Of a DNA stretch of 64,000 nucleotides, positions 9,055-18,615 are shown in pieces. A model generated the notes under the pieces. The model saw only the letters and a list, made by a program, of their open reading frames with translations. It had not been told where the DNA came from and did no database searches. Numbering within the stretch: the stretch's first letter is position 1; each line of letters starts with the position of its first letter. Made by a program: the position numbers and the translations under genes. The DNA lies in the NCBI RefSeq assembly GCF_016862995.1, contig NZ_BOOA01000003.1, forward strand, positions 124,001-188,000, read 5' to 3'. The DNA is from Acrocarpospora phusangensis (lineage in GTDB: Bacteria > Actinomycetota > Actinomycetes > Streptosporangiales > Streptosporangiaceae).

Positions 9055-10173
9055 CTAACGGTGGCCGTCGGGGTGCAGGACGACCTTGGTCCAGCCCTCG
9101 TCGCGGGCGTCGAAGTGCTCGTAGCCCTCCGGGGCCTGCGCCAGCGGCAGCTCGTGCGAGATGACGAAGGACGGCTTGGCCCTGCCCGTGTGGATGAGGT
9201 TGCGCAGCTGCCGGTTGTACGCCTTGACGTTCGCCTGGCCGGTGCCCATCTTCTGGCCCTTGTTCCAGAACGTGCCCATGTCGAAGGGGATCTCGCCGGG
9301 GTCCTCCGGTGTGAAGAGGCCGACCACGCCGATCCCGCCCGTGGGCCGTACGCACCTGATCAGGTTGTTCAGGGTCATGGCGGGCTGTTCGCGGCCCTGC
9401 GCGTCGTGCGCCTGGTAGCCGACGCACTCGCAGCCCCGGTCGGCTCCCTCGCCGGCGGTCAGGTCCAGCACCTGCTCGACCGGGGAGCCCTTGGTGTCGT
9501 CGATGGGGATGGCGCCGATCTGCTCGGCCAGCCGCAGCCGGTCGGGGTGGCGGTCCACCACCATCACCTTGCTGGCTCCCCTGAGCATCGCGGAGTACGC
9601 GGCCATCAGGCCGACCGGGCCGGCGCCGTACACGACCACGGACTCGCCCGGGCGCATGCCGGCCAGTTCGGTGCAGTGCCAGCCGGTGGGGAAGATGTCC
9701 GACAGCATGACGTAGTCGTTCTCCTTCTCCCTCGCGTCCCTGGGCAGGCGCAGGCAGTTGAAGTCGCCGTACGGCACCCGCAGGAACTCCGCCTGGCCGC
9801 CCTCGTACGGGCCCATGCCCGCGTAGCCGTAGGCGGCGCCGGCGGTTCCGGGGTTGAGGGTGAGGCAGAAGGCGGTGAGGCCCGCTTCGCAGTTCTTGCA
9901 GTGGCCGCAGGAGATGTTGAACGGCATGCAGACCATGTCGCCCACCCGGACGCGGTCGACGGCGGAGCCGATCTCGATGACTTCGCCGAGGTTCTCGTGG
10001 CCGAGCACGCGGCCGGGCTCCATGGTGGTGCGTCCTTCGTACATGTGCAGGTCGGAGCCGCAGATGTTGGTCGAGGTGACGCGGATCAGGACGTCGGTGG
10101 GGCGTTCGATGCGAGCGTCGGGCACCTCCGTCACGATCACGTCGCGAGCGCCGTTGTACACCAGGGCTTGCAT
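9055..10173 (-). CDS. Zinc-dependent alcohol/formaldehyde dehydrogenase (FdhA-like)
   Basis: The 372-aa medium-chain dehydrogenase shows catalytic zinc ligands Cys38 (NICGSDLH) and His59-Glu60 (LGHEN), and structural zinc cysteines at 89, 92, 95 and 103. The Rossmann motif is GAGPVGLMAA, with VVDRHPDRL at the coenzyme-binding edge. Overall it resembles glutathione-independent formaldehyde dehydrogenases, which are NAD-dependent. The exact substrate is uncertain. ATG 10173 follows GGGGGA. The MarR-type gene upstream reads in the same direction, so the two may share a transcript. Confidence 0.85.
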   Translation of the reverse strand: MQALVYNGARDVIVTEVPDARIERPTDVLIRVTSTNICGSDLHMYEGRTTMEPGRVLGHENLGEVIEIGSAVDRVRVGDMVCMPFNISCGHCKNCEAGLTAFCLTLNPGTAGAAYGYAGMGPYEGGQAEFLRVPYGDFNCLRLPRDAREKENDYVMLSDIFPTGWHCTELAGMRPGESVVVYGAGPVGLMAAYSAMLRGASKVMVVDRHPDRLRLAEQIGAIPIDDTKGSPVEQVLDLTAGEGADRGCECVGYQAHDAQGREQPAMTLNNLIRCVRPTGGIGVVGLFTPEDPGEIPFDMGTFWNKGQKMGTGQANVKAYNRQLRNLIHTGRAKPSFVISHELPLAQAPEGYEHFDARDEGWTKVVLHPDGHR

Positions 10174-10283
10174 GATCCGTCCCCCATTCGTTCATGATCG
10201 ACGGCCTGGATTACCTCCTCTCCTCTGGTTCCCGACATACCTCTACGAATACCCCGTATCTGGGCAAATTAGGGCGAAGATGC

Positions 10284-10793
10284 TCAGCCTGGGAGCAGGT
10301 GTTCGGCGGCCGTGCAGGCGTCGACCGGTTCGATCCGGCGGATGCCGCAGGCCACGTGGCGCAGCAGGTCGCGGAAGGTCGCCCGGCGCTCCTCGTCGAG
10401 CCCGGCCAGCAGGGTCTCCTCGGCTTCCCGTACGCGGTCTTCCAGGTCGGCGAGGGTTCGGGCGCCCAGTTCGGTGACGACGATCTTGCGGGCTCTGCGG
10501 TCGGCCGGATTGAGCTGCCGTTCGACCAGCCCGGCCTTGGCCAGGTCGTCGATCAGGTAGGTCATCACGGTGCGGTCGATGCTCAGGTGGGCGGCCAGCG
10601 CCGCCTGGGTGGGCTGGTCGCCGTGGACCACCGCGGACAGGATCTGGTAGCCGCGCGTGGTGTGCGGCAGCTCCCCGAGCAGGGGGGAGACCGAGCCGTG
10701 GTAGGCGGCCAGGAGCACACCCAGGTGCCAGCCGAAGTCGCCCTCGGTCCGCACTCCCGCGTCCGCCCGCTGCCGCGATCCCGTGCCGCTCAT
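10284..10793 (-). CDS. MarR-family transcriptional regulator
   Basis: The 169-aa protein has a winged-helix DNA-binding core: TTRGYQILSAVVHGDQPTQAALAAHLSIDRTVMTYLIDDLAKAGLVERQ, then the wing NPADRRARKIVV (quoted in parts from one continuous region, about residues 45-100). ATG 10793 is preferred over an upstream TTG in frame. The gene is divergent from the luciferase-like monooxygenase pair, with operator-like repeats between them, so it probably controls those flavoenzymes and itself. Confidence 0.85.
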   Translation of the reverse strand: MSGTGSRQRADAGVRTEGDFGWHLGVLLAAYHGSVSPLLGELPHTTRGYQILSAVVHGDQPTQAALAAHLSIDRTVMTYLIDDLAKAGLVERQLNPADRRARKIVVTELGARTLADLEDRVREAEETLLAGLDEERRATFRDLLRHVACGIRRIEPVDACTAAEHLLPG

Positions 10794-10820
10794 GGCCGAA
10801 ATATTAGCCGCACAAGCGCT

Positions 10821-10861
10821 GTTCGACAAAACATCTGTCGTGCATATAGTTTGTGCGACAA
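10821..10861. promoter_or_regulatory. Probable MarR operator and promoter for the monooxygenase genes
   Basis: The divergent intergenic region contains an imperfect inverted repeat (GTTCGACA at 10821-10828 against TGTCGTGC at 10836-10843) and a short palindrome TTGTGCGACAA (10851-10861). A rightward promoter fits: TTCGAC (10822-10827), 17-nt spacer, TATAGT (10845-10850). The repeats cover this promoter, as expected for a repressor site. Confidence 0.5.
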
Positions 10862-10908
10862 CTCATCTGGGATGCAGAGCGCATTGCTCGGCGGGAGAGG
10901 GCGAACAG

Positions 10909-11832
10909 ATGCCGGACTACGGCCACGACCTGATCTTCGGGTCCTTCATCACCCCGGCGGCCGCCGCGCCGCAGCAGGTCGTCGGCCTGGCGCGGGCGAC
11001 GGAGGCCGCGGGTCTCGACCTGGCGACCTTCCAGGACCACCCGTACCAGGCGGCGTTTTTGGACACCTGGACGCTGCTGTCGTACGTGGCCTCGCAGACC
11101 GAGCGCATCCACGTCTCGGCCAACGTGCTCAACCTGCCGCTGCGCCCGCCGGCCGTGCTGGCCCGCGCGGCGGCGAGCCTGGACCTGCTGTCCGGCGGGC
11201 GGTTCGAGCTGGGCCTGGGCGCGGGCGGGTTCTGGGACGCCATCGGCGCGATGGGCGGGCGGCGGCTGACCCCCGGGCAGGGCGTGCGGGCGCTCAGTGA
11301 GGCGATCGACGTCATTCGCGGGATCTGGGACGTGGACAATCCCGCGAGGTTCCAGGTGGACGGCACGTACTACCAGGTCAACGGGGCCAAGAGGGGTCCC
11401 GCGCCGGCGCATGGGATCGGGATCTGGCTGGGGGCGTACAAGCCGAAGATGCTCCGGCTGACCGGGGCCAAGGCCGATGGGTGGCTGCCGTCGTTGCCGT
11501 ACATGCCGGGTGGGCTGCGGGAGATCACCGAGAGCAACGCGATCATCGACGCGGCCGCCGAGGAGGCGGGACGCGACCCGGCGGCGGTCCGCCGCCTGCT
11601 CAACATCGGCGGCCGGTTCGGGCCCGGGAGCGAGCGGTTCCTGTCCGGGCCACCCGAGCAGTGGGTCGAGCAGCTCGCGGTGCTGACCCTGGAGTACGGA
11701 TTCTCCGGCTACATCCTCATGGGCGACGACCCGGCCGCCCTGCAGATCTTCGGCCAGGAGGTGGCCCCCGCGCTGCGCGAACTGGTCGCCGCCGAACGCC
11801 GCTCCCCGGTCGGCTCCGAGGCGGGCAGGTAG
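10909..11832 (+). CDS. Luciferase-like flavin-dependent monooxygenase
   Basis: The 307-aa TIM-barrel protein of the luciferase-like monooxygenase (LLM) family has TFQDHPYQ, RPPAVLARAAASLDLLSGGRFELGLG (in parts) and the GIGIWLGAYKPKMLRLTGAKADGW phosphate-binding end (in parts). Members use reduced FMN or F420 to oxidise small organic substrates. ATG 10909 follows GGGAGAGGG. It is the first gene after the MarR-type divergent promoter and lies 3 nt before a paralogue-containing fusion gene. The substrate is unknown. Confidence 0.88.
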   Translation: MPDYGHDLIFGSFITPAAAAPQQVVGLARATEAAGLDLATFQDHPYQAAFLDTWTLLSYVASQTERIHVSANVLNLPLRPPAVLARAAASLDLLSGGRFELGLGAGGFWDAIGAMGGRRLTPGQGVRALSEAIDVIRGIWDVDNPARFQVDGTYYQVNGAKRGPAPAHGIGIWLGAYKPKMLRLTGAKADGWLPSLPYMPGGLREITESNAIIDAAAEEAGRDPAAVRRLLNIGGRFGPGSERFLSGPPEQWVEQLAVLTLEYGFSGYILMGDDPAALQIFGQEVAPALRELVAAERRSPVGSEAGR

Positions 11833-11835
11833 GTC

Positions 11836-14046
11836 ATGGACTACGGACATCCCCTGCGGTTCGGCACCCTCGTCGCGGCGGCGAGCGGCACGCCGGAGCA
11901 CGCTGTGAAGCTGGCCCGGCTCAGTGAGGAGCTCGGGTTCGGGCTGATCGCCTTCCAGGACCAGCCGTACCGGCCTGACCTGCTCGACACCTGGACGCTG
12001 CTCGCCTGGGTCGCCGCGCGGACCAGGACGATCCACCTGTCCGCCGGCGCGCTGAACGTGCCGATGCGGCCGCCCGCCGTGCTCGCGCGGGCGGCGGCGA
12101 GCCTGGACCTGCTCTCCGGGGGCCGCCTCGGCCTGGCGCTCGGGGCGGGCGACGACCGGGACGAGATGGCCGCGTCGGGCGCGGTCCCGATCAGCCCCGG
12201 CGCGCTCGGCGAGGCGATCGACGTCGTCCGGGGGATCTGGTCGTCCGACCGTACGCCGCTGCGCGTCGCCGGCGAGCACTACCGGCTCGACGGAGCGGAA
12301 CGCGGTCCCGCCCCCGCGCACAACATCCCGATCTGGGTCGGCGGCCACGACCCGGGGACCCTGCGGCTGATCGGCCGGCAGGCCGACGGCTGGATGGCCT
12401 CCATCGACCCGATGGAGCCCGGCGACGTACGGGCGGCGCAGGCGCTGATCGACGAAGCCGCCGCGGAGGCGGGGCGCGACCCCCGCGAGATCCGCCGCTT
12501 CGCCGTCATCCCGGAGTTCGACGGGCCGGGCGGGCGGTGGGTGGAGGCGTTGCTCCCGCTGGTCCTGGACGAAGGCGTCAGCACCATCCTCCTCCGCACC
12601 GACGATCCCGGCGCGCTGCGGCGGTTCGCCGACGAGGTCGCGCCGGCCGTGTGCGGGGCCGTCGCCGCCGGCCGTTCCAGCCAGGGAACCGCGGTACGGA
12701 CCGTGCCCAGCGCCTTCGTCCGCGCCCGCCGCCATCCGGGCATCGACTACGACGCCATCCCGGCCTCGCTGGCGGACCTGGCGGTCGAACCGGGCGACGC
12801 GGGGTACGCGGCCGTACGGTCCACGTACATGCGGGGCGGCTCGCCCGGTCTGGTCCTGCGTCCCCGTACGGCGCGGGAGGTGGCCGACGCGGTGGCCTTC
12901 GCGCGGCGGCAGCCCGTGAAACTGTCCATCCGCAGCGGCGGGCACGGCATCAGCGGCCGGTCCACCAACCGGGGCGGCATCATCATCGACCTGGGGCAGC
13001 TCGATCAGATCGAGGTCGTGGACAAGGAGACCCGGCGGGTACGGATCGGGCCCGGGGCCCGGTGGGGGCAGGTGGCGGCGGCGCTCGCGCCGTACGGGTG
13101 GGCGCTCAGTTCGGGTGACTACGGCGGCGTCGGCGTCGGCGGCCTGGCCACCTCGGGCGGCATCGGCTGGCTGGCCCGCAGGCACGGCCTGACCATCGAC
13201 CACCTCCGCGCCGTCGAACTGGTCCTGGCCGACGGGACCCTCACCCGCGCCGACGAGACCCACAACCCCGGCCTGTTCTGGGCGGTACGCGGCGCGGGCG
13301 CCAACTTCGGCATCGTCACCGCGTTCGAGTTCGAGGCCGACGAGGTCGGCGACGTCGGGTTCGGCCGGCTGTTCTTCGACGCGAGCGACACCGCCGCGTT
13401 CCTGCGGGGCTGGGGGGCCGCGGTCGAGGCCGCGCCACGGGACCTCACCAGCTTCCTCATCATGGGCCCGCCCCGCCCCGGCCAGCCCGTCGTCGCCCAG
13501 GTCATGGTCGTGGTGGACAGCGACGACCCGGACACGATCATCGACAGGATCCAGCCGCTGGCCGACGTCGCTCCGCTGCTGGACCATGTCATCCAGCGGG
13601 TGCCGTACGCGCAGATCATGGAGGTGCCGCCCGGCGGCCACAACGGCCAGGGCGAACCGGTGAGCCGGTCCGGGCTGGTGGGGCACCTCACGCCCGAGTT
13701 CGCCGCGGCGGCGGCGGACCTGATCATGGGTGGTGACACCTATTTCTTCCAGATCCGCTCGGTCGGCGGCGCCGTCTCCGACGTCCCGCCCGAGGCCACC
13801 GCGTACGCCCACCGCTCGGCCAACTTCCAGGTGACCGCGCTCGGCGCGAGCCGCTCCCGGCTGGACCGAGCCTGGGACGCCATGAGCCACCACATGTCCG
13901 GCCTGTACATCAACTTCGAGACCGACCTGCGCCCCGAGCGCCTCGACGACGCCTACCCGCCCGGCACCCTCGCCCGGCTGCGCGCGCTGAAGCGCCGTTA
14001 CGACCCCGACAACGTCTTCCGCGACAACTTCAACATCACCGGGTAG
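11836..14046 (+). CDS. Fusion of luciferase-like monooxygenase and BBE-type FAD oxidoreductase
   Basis: This single 736-aa frame joins an N-terminal LLM domain (1-280, close to the preceding gene: LDTWTLLAWVAA, RPPAVLARAAASL) to a berberine-bridge-enzyme-type FAD oxidoreductase (about 290-736). In the FAD domain the motif RSGGHG has His370, the residue that usually carries 8-alpha-linked FAD. The second covalent Cys seen in bicovalent members is not present (GDYGGVGVGGLATSGG). The C-terminus RRYDPDNVFRDNFNI is the family end signature. It would hold two flavins and might run consecutive oxidations. The stop overlaps the 3' end of a converging TetR gene by 11 nt. Confidence 0.88.
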   Translation: MDYGHPLRFGTLVAAASGTPEHAVKLARLSEELGFGLIAFQDQPYRPDLLDTWTLLAWVAARTRTIHLSAGALNVPMRPPAVLARAAASLDLLSGGRLGLALGAGDDRDEMAASGAVPISPGALGEAIDVVRGIWSSDRTPLRVAGEHYRLDGAERGPAPAHNIPIWVGGHDPGTLRLIGRQADGWMASIDPMEPGDVRAAQALIDEAAAEAGRDPREIRRFAVIPEFDGPGGRWVEALLPLVLDEGVSTILLRTDDPGALRRFADEVAPAVCGAVAAGRSSQGTAVRTVPSAFVRARRHPGIDYDAIPASLADLAVEPGDAGYAAVRSTYMRGGSPGLVLRPRTAREVADAVAFARRQPVKLSIRSGGHGISGRSTNRGGIIIDLGQLDQIEVVDKETRRVRIGPGARWGQVAAALAPYGWALSSGDYGGVGVGGLATSGGIGWLARRHGLTIDHLRAVELVLADGTLTRADETHNPGLFWAVRGAGANFGIVTAFEFEADEVGDVGFGRLFFDASDTAAFLRGWGAAVEAAPRDLTSFLIMGPPRPGQPVVAQVMVVVDSDDPDTIIDRIQPLADVAPLLDHVIQRVPYAQIMEVPPGGHNGQGEPVSRSGLVGHLTPEFAAAAADLIMGGDTYFFQIRSVGGAVSDVPPEATAYAHRSANFQVTALGASRSRLDRAWDAMSHHMSGLYINFETDLRPERLDDAYPPGTLARLRALKRRYDPDNVFRDNFNITG

Positions 14047-14719
14047 CGCGGGCGAGCAATCCCGAGAGGAAGACTTCCAGGGTCTCCCTGAGCGTGGCGG
14101 TGAAGTCCATCCGCATGGCCGCCAGCTCGGGGTCGGCCTCGTACGCGGCCAGCATCGCGGCCGAGGGCCGGCAATGCGTCCAGATCGCGCCGGTGACCAT
14201 GAAGGCGGCCGCGGTGAATTTGAACGCCGCGTGTTCGTCCAGCTCCGGCAGGCGTGGGCGCAGGAGCGAGATCAGGACCTCGGCGTTCGCGATCGCGGCG
14301 CGCTTGAACTCCGCGGCGATGCGCGGCGACACGTTGTGTTCGAGGACCGCCGCCTGCGCGCCGACCAGGTCGCACAGCACCGGCCGCGCCGCCAGCGACG
14401 CCGCGACGACCGCCGCCACCTGGTCGGCGCGCTCGACCGGCGTCCCGCTCGCGTCCACCGCTTCCGAGAGCGTGTGATCGAGCTGCTCCAGCCACTCCCG
14501 GACCGCCACGTCGAGCAGTTCCAGCAGCACCGCCTCGCGCGACTCGAAGTACCGCAGCACGTTCGACTTGGCCAGCCCGACGCGGCGGCTCAGCTCGTTG
14601 AGGGTCACCTGCGCCACCGGCATCTCGGTCAGCATCGCCGCCGCGGTGTCCAGGATCACCCGCCTGCGCACCGCGCGCTGTTCCTCGCTGCGCGCCCGCT
14701 GGAACGTCATGCCGCCCAT
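14036..14719 (-). CDS. TetR/AcrR-family repressor
   Basis: The 227-aa protein has an N-terminal TetR helix-turn-helix (ILDTAAAMLTEMPVAQVTLNELSRRVGLAKSNVLRYFESREAVL, about residues 22-66, quoted in parts) and a helical ligand-binding domain. It is divergent from an SDR gene, and three copies of an AGACC-N3-GGTCT palindrome fill the space between them. It therefore most likely represses both its own gene and the SDR. ATG 14719 or the ATG three codons later are both possible starts. Confidence 0.88.
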   Translation of the reverse strand: MGGMTFQRARSEEQRAVRRRVILDTAAAMLTEMPVAQVTLNELSRRVGLAKSNVLRYFESREAVLLELLDVAVREWLEQLDHTLSEAVDASGTPVERADQVAAVVAASLAARPVLCDLVGAQAAVLEHNVSPRIAAEFKRAAIANAEVLISLLRPRLPELDEHAAFKFTAAAFMVTGAIWTHCRPSAAMLAAYEADPELAAMRMDFTATLRETLEVFLSGLLARATR

Positions 14720-14724
14720 TCTAC

Positions 14725-14791
14725 AGACCTGCGGTCTATTGTTAACAGACCGAAGGTCTGGTACGTTGCGACTATAACAGACCGACAGTCT
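14725..14791. promoter_or_regulatory. Array of three TetR operators
   Basis: Three copies of a 13-bp palindrome AGACC-N3-GGTCT lie at 14725-14737, 14747-14759 and 14779-14791 (the last with one mismatch, AGTCT). Centres are 22 and 32 bp apart, about two and three helical turns. The array lies between a TetR gene and a divergent SDR gene, with the third copy about 20 nt before the SDR start. Confidence 0.85.
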
Positions 14792-14810
14792 TTAATCTGC
14801 GGGAGTCGCC

Positions 14811-15731
14811 ATGTACACCGTCCCCGACCAGACCGGCAAACTCGTCGTCGTCACCGGCGCCAACAGCGGCACGGGCAAGGAGGCCGTCCGCCGCCTGGCC
14901 GCCGCTGGCGCCCGCGTCGTCATGGCCGTGCGCACGCCCGCCAAGGGCGAGCGCGCCCGCGACGAGATCCTCGCCCGCCACCCGCACGCCCAGCTGGAGG
15001 TGCGCCGCCTCGACCTGGCCGACCTCGCCTCCGTCGCGGCGTTCGCCGACCGCCTCACCGCCGACGGCGTCCCGCTCGACCTGCTGGTCAACAACGCGGG
15101 GGTGATGGCCGTGCCCACCCGCATGACCACCGCCGACGGCTTCGAGCTGCAGTTCGGCAGCAACTACCTCGGCCCGTTCGCCCTCACCGTACGGCTCCTG
15201 CCGCTCCTGCTCGCCGCTCCCGCGCCCCGCGTCACCACCATGAGCAGCGGCGTCGCCAACTTCGGCCGCATCGACTTCGAGGACCTCCAGTGGGAACGCC
15301 GCCGGTACCGTGCCGGTCTCGCGTACGCCCAGTCCAAGCTGGCCGACCTCATGCTGACCCAGCACCTGGCCGTCCTTGCCGCCCAACGCGGCTGGAACCT
15401 GCTCAGTACGGCCGCCCACCCCGGCTACACCCGTACCAACCTCCAGACCGCCGGCCCGAACCTCGGCCGTCCCGCTCCCTCCCGCCGGATCTCCTTCTTC
15501 CTCCGCGTCAACCCCCTTCCCTCCCAAGCGGTCGAACCCGGCACGGAACCCCTCCTCCACGCCGCCACCAGCCCCGACGTCACTCCCGCCGGCTACTACG
15601 GCCCCAGCCGCTGGTTCGGCCTGGTCGGTCCCACCACCACGGCCACCATCACCCGCCGGGCCCTGAACCCCACGGTCAACGCTCAGCTCTGGGCGCGATC
15701 AGAGCAGCTCACCGACGCCTCCGTCCGCTGA
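14811..15731 (+). CDS. Short-chain dehydrogenase/reductase
   Basis: The 306-aa SDR has the NAD(P) motif [16 protein letters not shown], a catalytic Ser region [10 protein letters not shown] and active-site YAQSK. Arg residues after the second strand ([12 protein letters not shown]) suggest NADPH. The C-terminal part resembles WWOX/retinol-dehydrogenase-like SDRs. GGGAG lies just before ATG 14811. The AGACC operator array should make expression responsive to the divergent TetR protein's ligand. It converges with the LAL regulator gene, with only 7 nt between them. Confidence 0.87.
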   Translation: MYTVPDQTGKLVVVTGANSGTGKEAVRRLAAAGARVVMAVRTPAKGERARDEILARHPHAQLEVRRLDLADLASVAAFADRLTADGVPLDLLVNNAGVMAVPTRMTTADGFELQFGSNYLGPFALTVRLLPLLLAAPAPRVTTMSSGVANFGRIDFEDLQWERRRYRAGLAYAQSKLADLMLTQHLAVLAAQRGWNLLSTAAHPGYTRTNLQTAGPNLGRPAPSRRISFFLRVNPLPSQAVEPGTEPLLHAATSPDVTPAGYYGPSRWFGLVGPTTTATITRRALNPTVNAQLWARSEQLTDASVR

Positions 15732-15738
15732 ACCCGGC

Positions 15739-18615
15739 TCACTTCGGGGTCAGGTCGCGTTGCACGGTGGCATACCAGGCGGCTATCTCGGTACGGCGGG
15801 ACGCGCCCAGCTTGGTGAGGATGTGCTCGACATGGGCGGAGATCGTCTTGGGGGAGAGGACGAGGCGTTCGGCGATCTGGCGGTTGGTGAGACCGGCGGC
15901 GACGAACTGGGAGACCTCGAATTCGCGGGCGGTCAGGGGATGCCAGGGGACGGTGGCGCGCGGCGAGGTGAGGGGGAGGGCGTCGGCGGCGGTCAGGACG
16001 GGGATGGCGCCGGCCTTGGTCGCGTCGGCGCGGAGCCGGGTGAGGAGACGGGCGGCTTCGGCGTGCTGGCGCGACTTGACGGCGACGGCCGCGAGGTCCA
16101 GCAGGCACCAGGCGCCTTCCCAGAACCGGCGTCTGGTCTGCCAGGAGAGCTGGGCCGACTGGAGGGCGAGCTGGGCCGCGGGCAGGTCGCCGCGCGCGAA
16201 CAGGAGGAGTCCGCGGGCGTGCTCGACGGCGGGCAGCGTGCCGGGGATGGCGCGGGCGGTGAGCACGGCGGACACCTTCTCCGCCCAGGCTTCGGCGGCG
16301 TCGGTGTCGCCCAGCGCCAGGTGCGCGCGCACGCCGGTGAGCAGGTAGGGGAACAGGTAGGCGGCGTCGGTGACGTTGGCGGAGGCCTGGTGGCCGCGTT
16401 CGCACAACGTGACGGCGGTCGCGTGGTCGCCCTGGCAGCGGGCGGCTTCGGCCAGACCCCACAGCGGTGGCGACAGGCGCTGGAGCTCGGCCATCGCCTC
16501 GCCCTGCGCGGAGGCCTCGCCCAGCAGGCCGGCGGCGGCGGTCCAGTCGCCGCGCCCCATCGCGAGATAGCCGAGCACGTACTGCGCGGTGATCCGCGTG
16601 GTGATGCCGCCGCGCCCGTCGGCGAGGGCGTGCTCCGCGGTCCGGGTGGCCGTGTCCCAATCGCCGACCGCCCAGTGCACGTGCGCCAGATGCGCGGCCA
16701 TGTAGTGCCGGTGGTTCCAGAGTTCGACCTGCTCCGCGTACTGCACGCCCTCCTCCAGCCAGGCCTGCGCGCGGTCGTACTCGACCAGCACCGACGCGCT
16801 CGTCCCGACCATCCGGTAGCCGCGCGCCACCTCCGCCTCCCGGTCGGCGCGGCAGGCCCGGCGCACCGCCTCCTCCAGGTACGGCCAGCCCGGCTGCATC
16901 CGCCCCGCGAACACCAGCACAGAACCCAGTGTCGCCTCGGCGTTGAGCGCCGCCTCCTCGTCGTCGATGCGCAGGCTCTCCGCGCGGGCGCGCTCCCCCT
17001 GCTCGATGGCCTCGTCGAGCCGCCGGTCCAGCATGTACGCGGCGGCCATCGCCGACCACAGCCTGGTCCGTTCCCGGTCCGCGCCGGCCACACCTTCCAG
17101 GCTGTCCAGGGCGGTGCGCAGCGTCCGTACCCGGGTGTCGAGGTCGGCGCCGAGCAGGTGCGCGACCGCGACCATGCGCGGCGCCAGGTCCGCCGCCGCC
17201 CGCACCTCCCCGACGCCGACGGCCAGCTCGTGCGCCGTCCGGTACGCCGCGGCCGCGGCCTCGTTGTCGTCGGTGGCCGCCGCTTCGTCGCCCAGCGCGG
17301 CGAACAGGCGGACCCGGTCCATGACGGGAAGCCCGGCGGGCAGGTTGCGCACGGCCCGGCGGTACAGGTCGAGCGACTCCCGGTGGGCGGAGATGGACGC
17401 GGCCTCCCTGGCGGCGGCGAGCGCGTGGCGGTGGGCGTCCTCGGTGCGTTGCGCGTGCTCGAAATGGGCGGAGACGAACTCGTCGCGGTAGCCGCGCTCG
17501 GCCGCCGTGCGGGCCACGCTCTCGTGCAGGCGGCGGCGTACGGGCAGGTCGGTGTCGGCGTAGAGGGTGTCGCGGATCAGCGCGTGCCGGAAGTCGAAGG
17601 TGGCGGCGTCGGTGCCGGGCAGGACCAGGAGGGCGTCCCGGAGTTCGCGTAAGGCGGTGGCGACGTCGGACGGGTCGGCTTCGGTGACCGTACAGAGCAG
17701 ATCGAAGTCGAAGGAGCGGCCGATGACGGCCGCCGCGGAGGCGACCTGGCGGGTACGCGCGGCCAGGCCGTGCGCGCGGCTCAGCACCGCCTCGGCCAGC
17801 GTGTCCGGCACCGCTGCGGCCAGCACGGCCGCGCCGGACTGCGGGGTGAGCAGGTCCTGGTCGACGGCGGCCAGCAGCTCCTCGACGTGCAGCGGGATGC
17901 CGTCGCTGCGGCTGTGGATGGCCGCCACCACCTGCGCCGGGGCCGGCCGGCCGAGCACGGTCCCGGCCATGGTGGCGATCTGCTCGGGCCTGAGGCGCGG
18001 CAGCCGGATCTCCTCCGCGAGCCGCTGCGTCAGCAGCCGCGCCCGCAGGTCGCGCATCGGCAACTTCGGATACAGCTCGTCGCTCCGGTACGCGCAGGCG
18101 ACCAGCATCGGCCTCGTCCCCAGCCGGGGCGGCAGGTGGCCGACCACGTCGAGGCTGAGCTGGTCGGCCCAGTGCAGGTCCTCCAGGATCATCAGCAGCG
18201 GCCGGCCCGGTTCCGCGGTGATCAGCAGATCCACCAGGTCCCGCACCAGCAGCCGGCGCCGGTGATGCGCGTCCCCCTCGGCGGTGGAGATCGCCCGCAC
18301 CCGGGACGCGATCGCGTGCCCGAGGTCGCTCAGCTCCGGTTCCGGAGCCGCCGCCAGATCCCCGGCCAGATCCAGCAGCAATCCCGCGAACGACTGCATG
18401 TCGCCCGGGAACGCCGCCGCGCGCACCACCATGAAGCCCTTGGCGCGGGCGCGCCGCTCGATCGCGCCCAGCAGGCGGGTCTTGCCGATCCCCGCCTCAC
18501 CGGCGACGAGCAGCAGCTGACCGGCTCCGTCCGCGACCTCGGCGAGACGGCGCCCGGCCAGCGCCACGAACTCGTCCCTGCCGACCAGGACGGGCGACTG
18601 GATCACGCCCGGCAT
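15739..18615 (-). CDS. LAL-type LuxR regulator with AAA-like ATPase
   Basis: The 958-aa protein starts with a STAND/AAA ATPase module (PVLVGRDEFVAL, Walker A GEAGIGKT, Walker B LLMILEDLHWAD). A long helical TPR-like middle follows, then a C-terminal LuxR helix-turn-helix (LTAREFEVSQFVAAGLTNRQIAERL then SPKTISAHVEHILTKLGASRR, in parts). This layout matches MalT-like large ATP-binding LuxR regulators. ATG 18615 is chosen because AGAGGGGG lies upstream; a longer TTG form is possible. Targets are unknown; the adjacent SDR and SCO4226-type genes are candidates. Confidence 0.88.
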   Translation of the reverse strand: MPGVIQSPVLVGRDEFVALAGRRLAEVADGAGQLLLVAGEAGIGKTRLLGAIERRARAKGFMVVRAAAFPGDMQSFAGLLLDLAGDLAAAPEPELSDLGHAIASRVRAISTAEGDAHHRRRLLVRDLVDLLITAEPGRPLLMILEDLHWADQLSLDVVGHLPPRLGTRPMLVACAYRSDELYPKLPMRDLRARLLTQRLAEEIRLPRLRPEQIATMAGTVLGRPAPAQVVAAIHSRSDGIPLHVEELLAAVDQDLLTPQSGAAVLAAAVPDTLAEAVLSRAHGLAARTRQVASAAAVIGRSFDFDLLCTVTEADPSDVATALRELRDALLVLPGTDAATFDFRHALIRDTLYADTDLPVRRRLHESVARTAAERGYRDEFVSAHFEHAQRTEDAHRHALAAAREAASISAHRESLDLYRRAVRNLPAGLPVMDRVRLFAALGDEAAATDDNEAAAAAYRTAHELAVGVGEVRAAADLAPRMVAVAHLLGADLDTRVRTLRTALDSLEGVAGADRERTRLWSAMAAAYMLDRRLDEAIEQGERARAESLRIDDEEAALNAEATLGSVLVFAGRMQPGWPYLEEAVRRACRADREAEVARGYRMVGTSASVLVEYDRAQAWLEEGVQYAEQVELWNHRHYMAAHLAHVHWAVGDWDTATRTAEHALADGRGGITTRITAQYVLGYLAMGRGDWTAAAGLLGEASAQGEAMAELQRLSPPLWGLAEAARCQGDHATAVTLCERGHQASANVTDAAYLFPYLLTGVRAHLALGDTDAAEAWAEKVSAVLTARAIPGTLPAVEHARGLLLFARGDLPAAQLALQSAQLSWQTRRRFWEGAWCLLDLAAVAVKSRQHAEAARLLTRLRADATKAGAIPVLTAADALPLTSPRATVPWHPLTAREFEVSQFVAAGLTNRQIAERLVLSPKTISAHVEHILTKLGASRRTEIAAWYATVQRDLTPK

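Noticed and set aside
10804-13893. Leftward open frame of about 1,030 codons opposite the two monooxygenase genes
   Set aside because: Same GC artefact; the opposite strand has clear LLM and FAD-oxidase motifs and ribosome sites.
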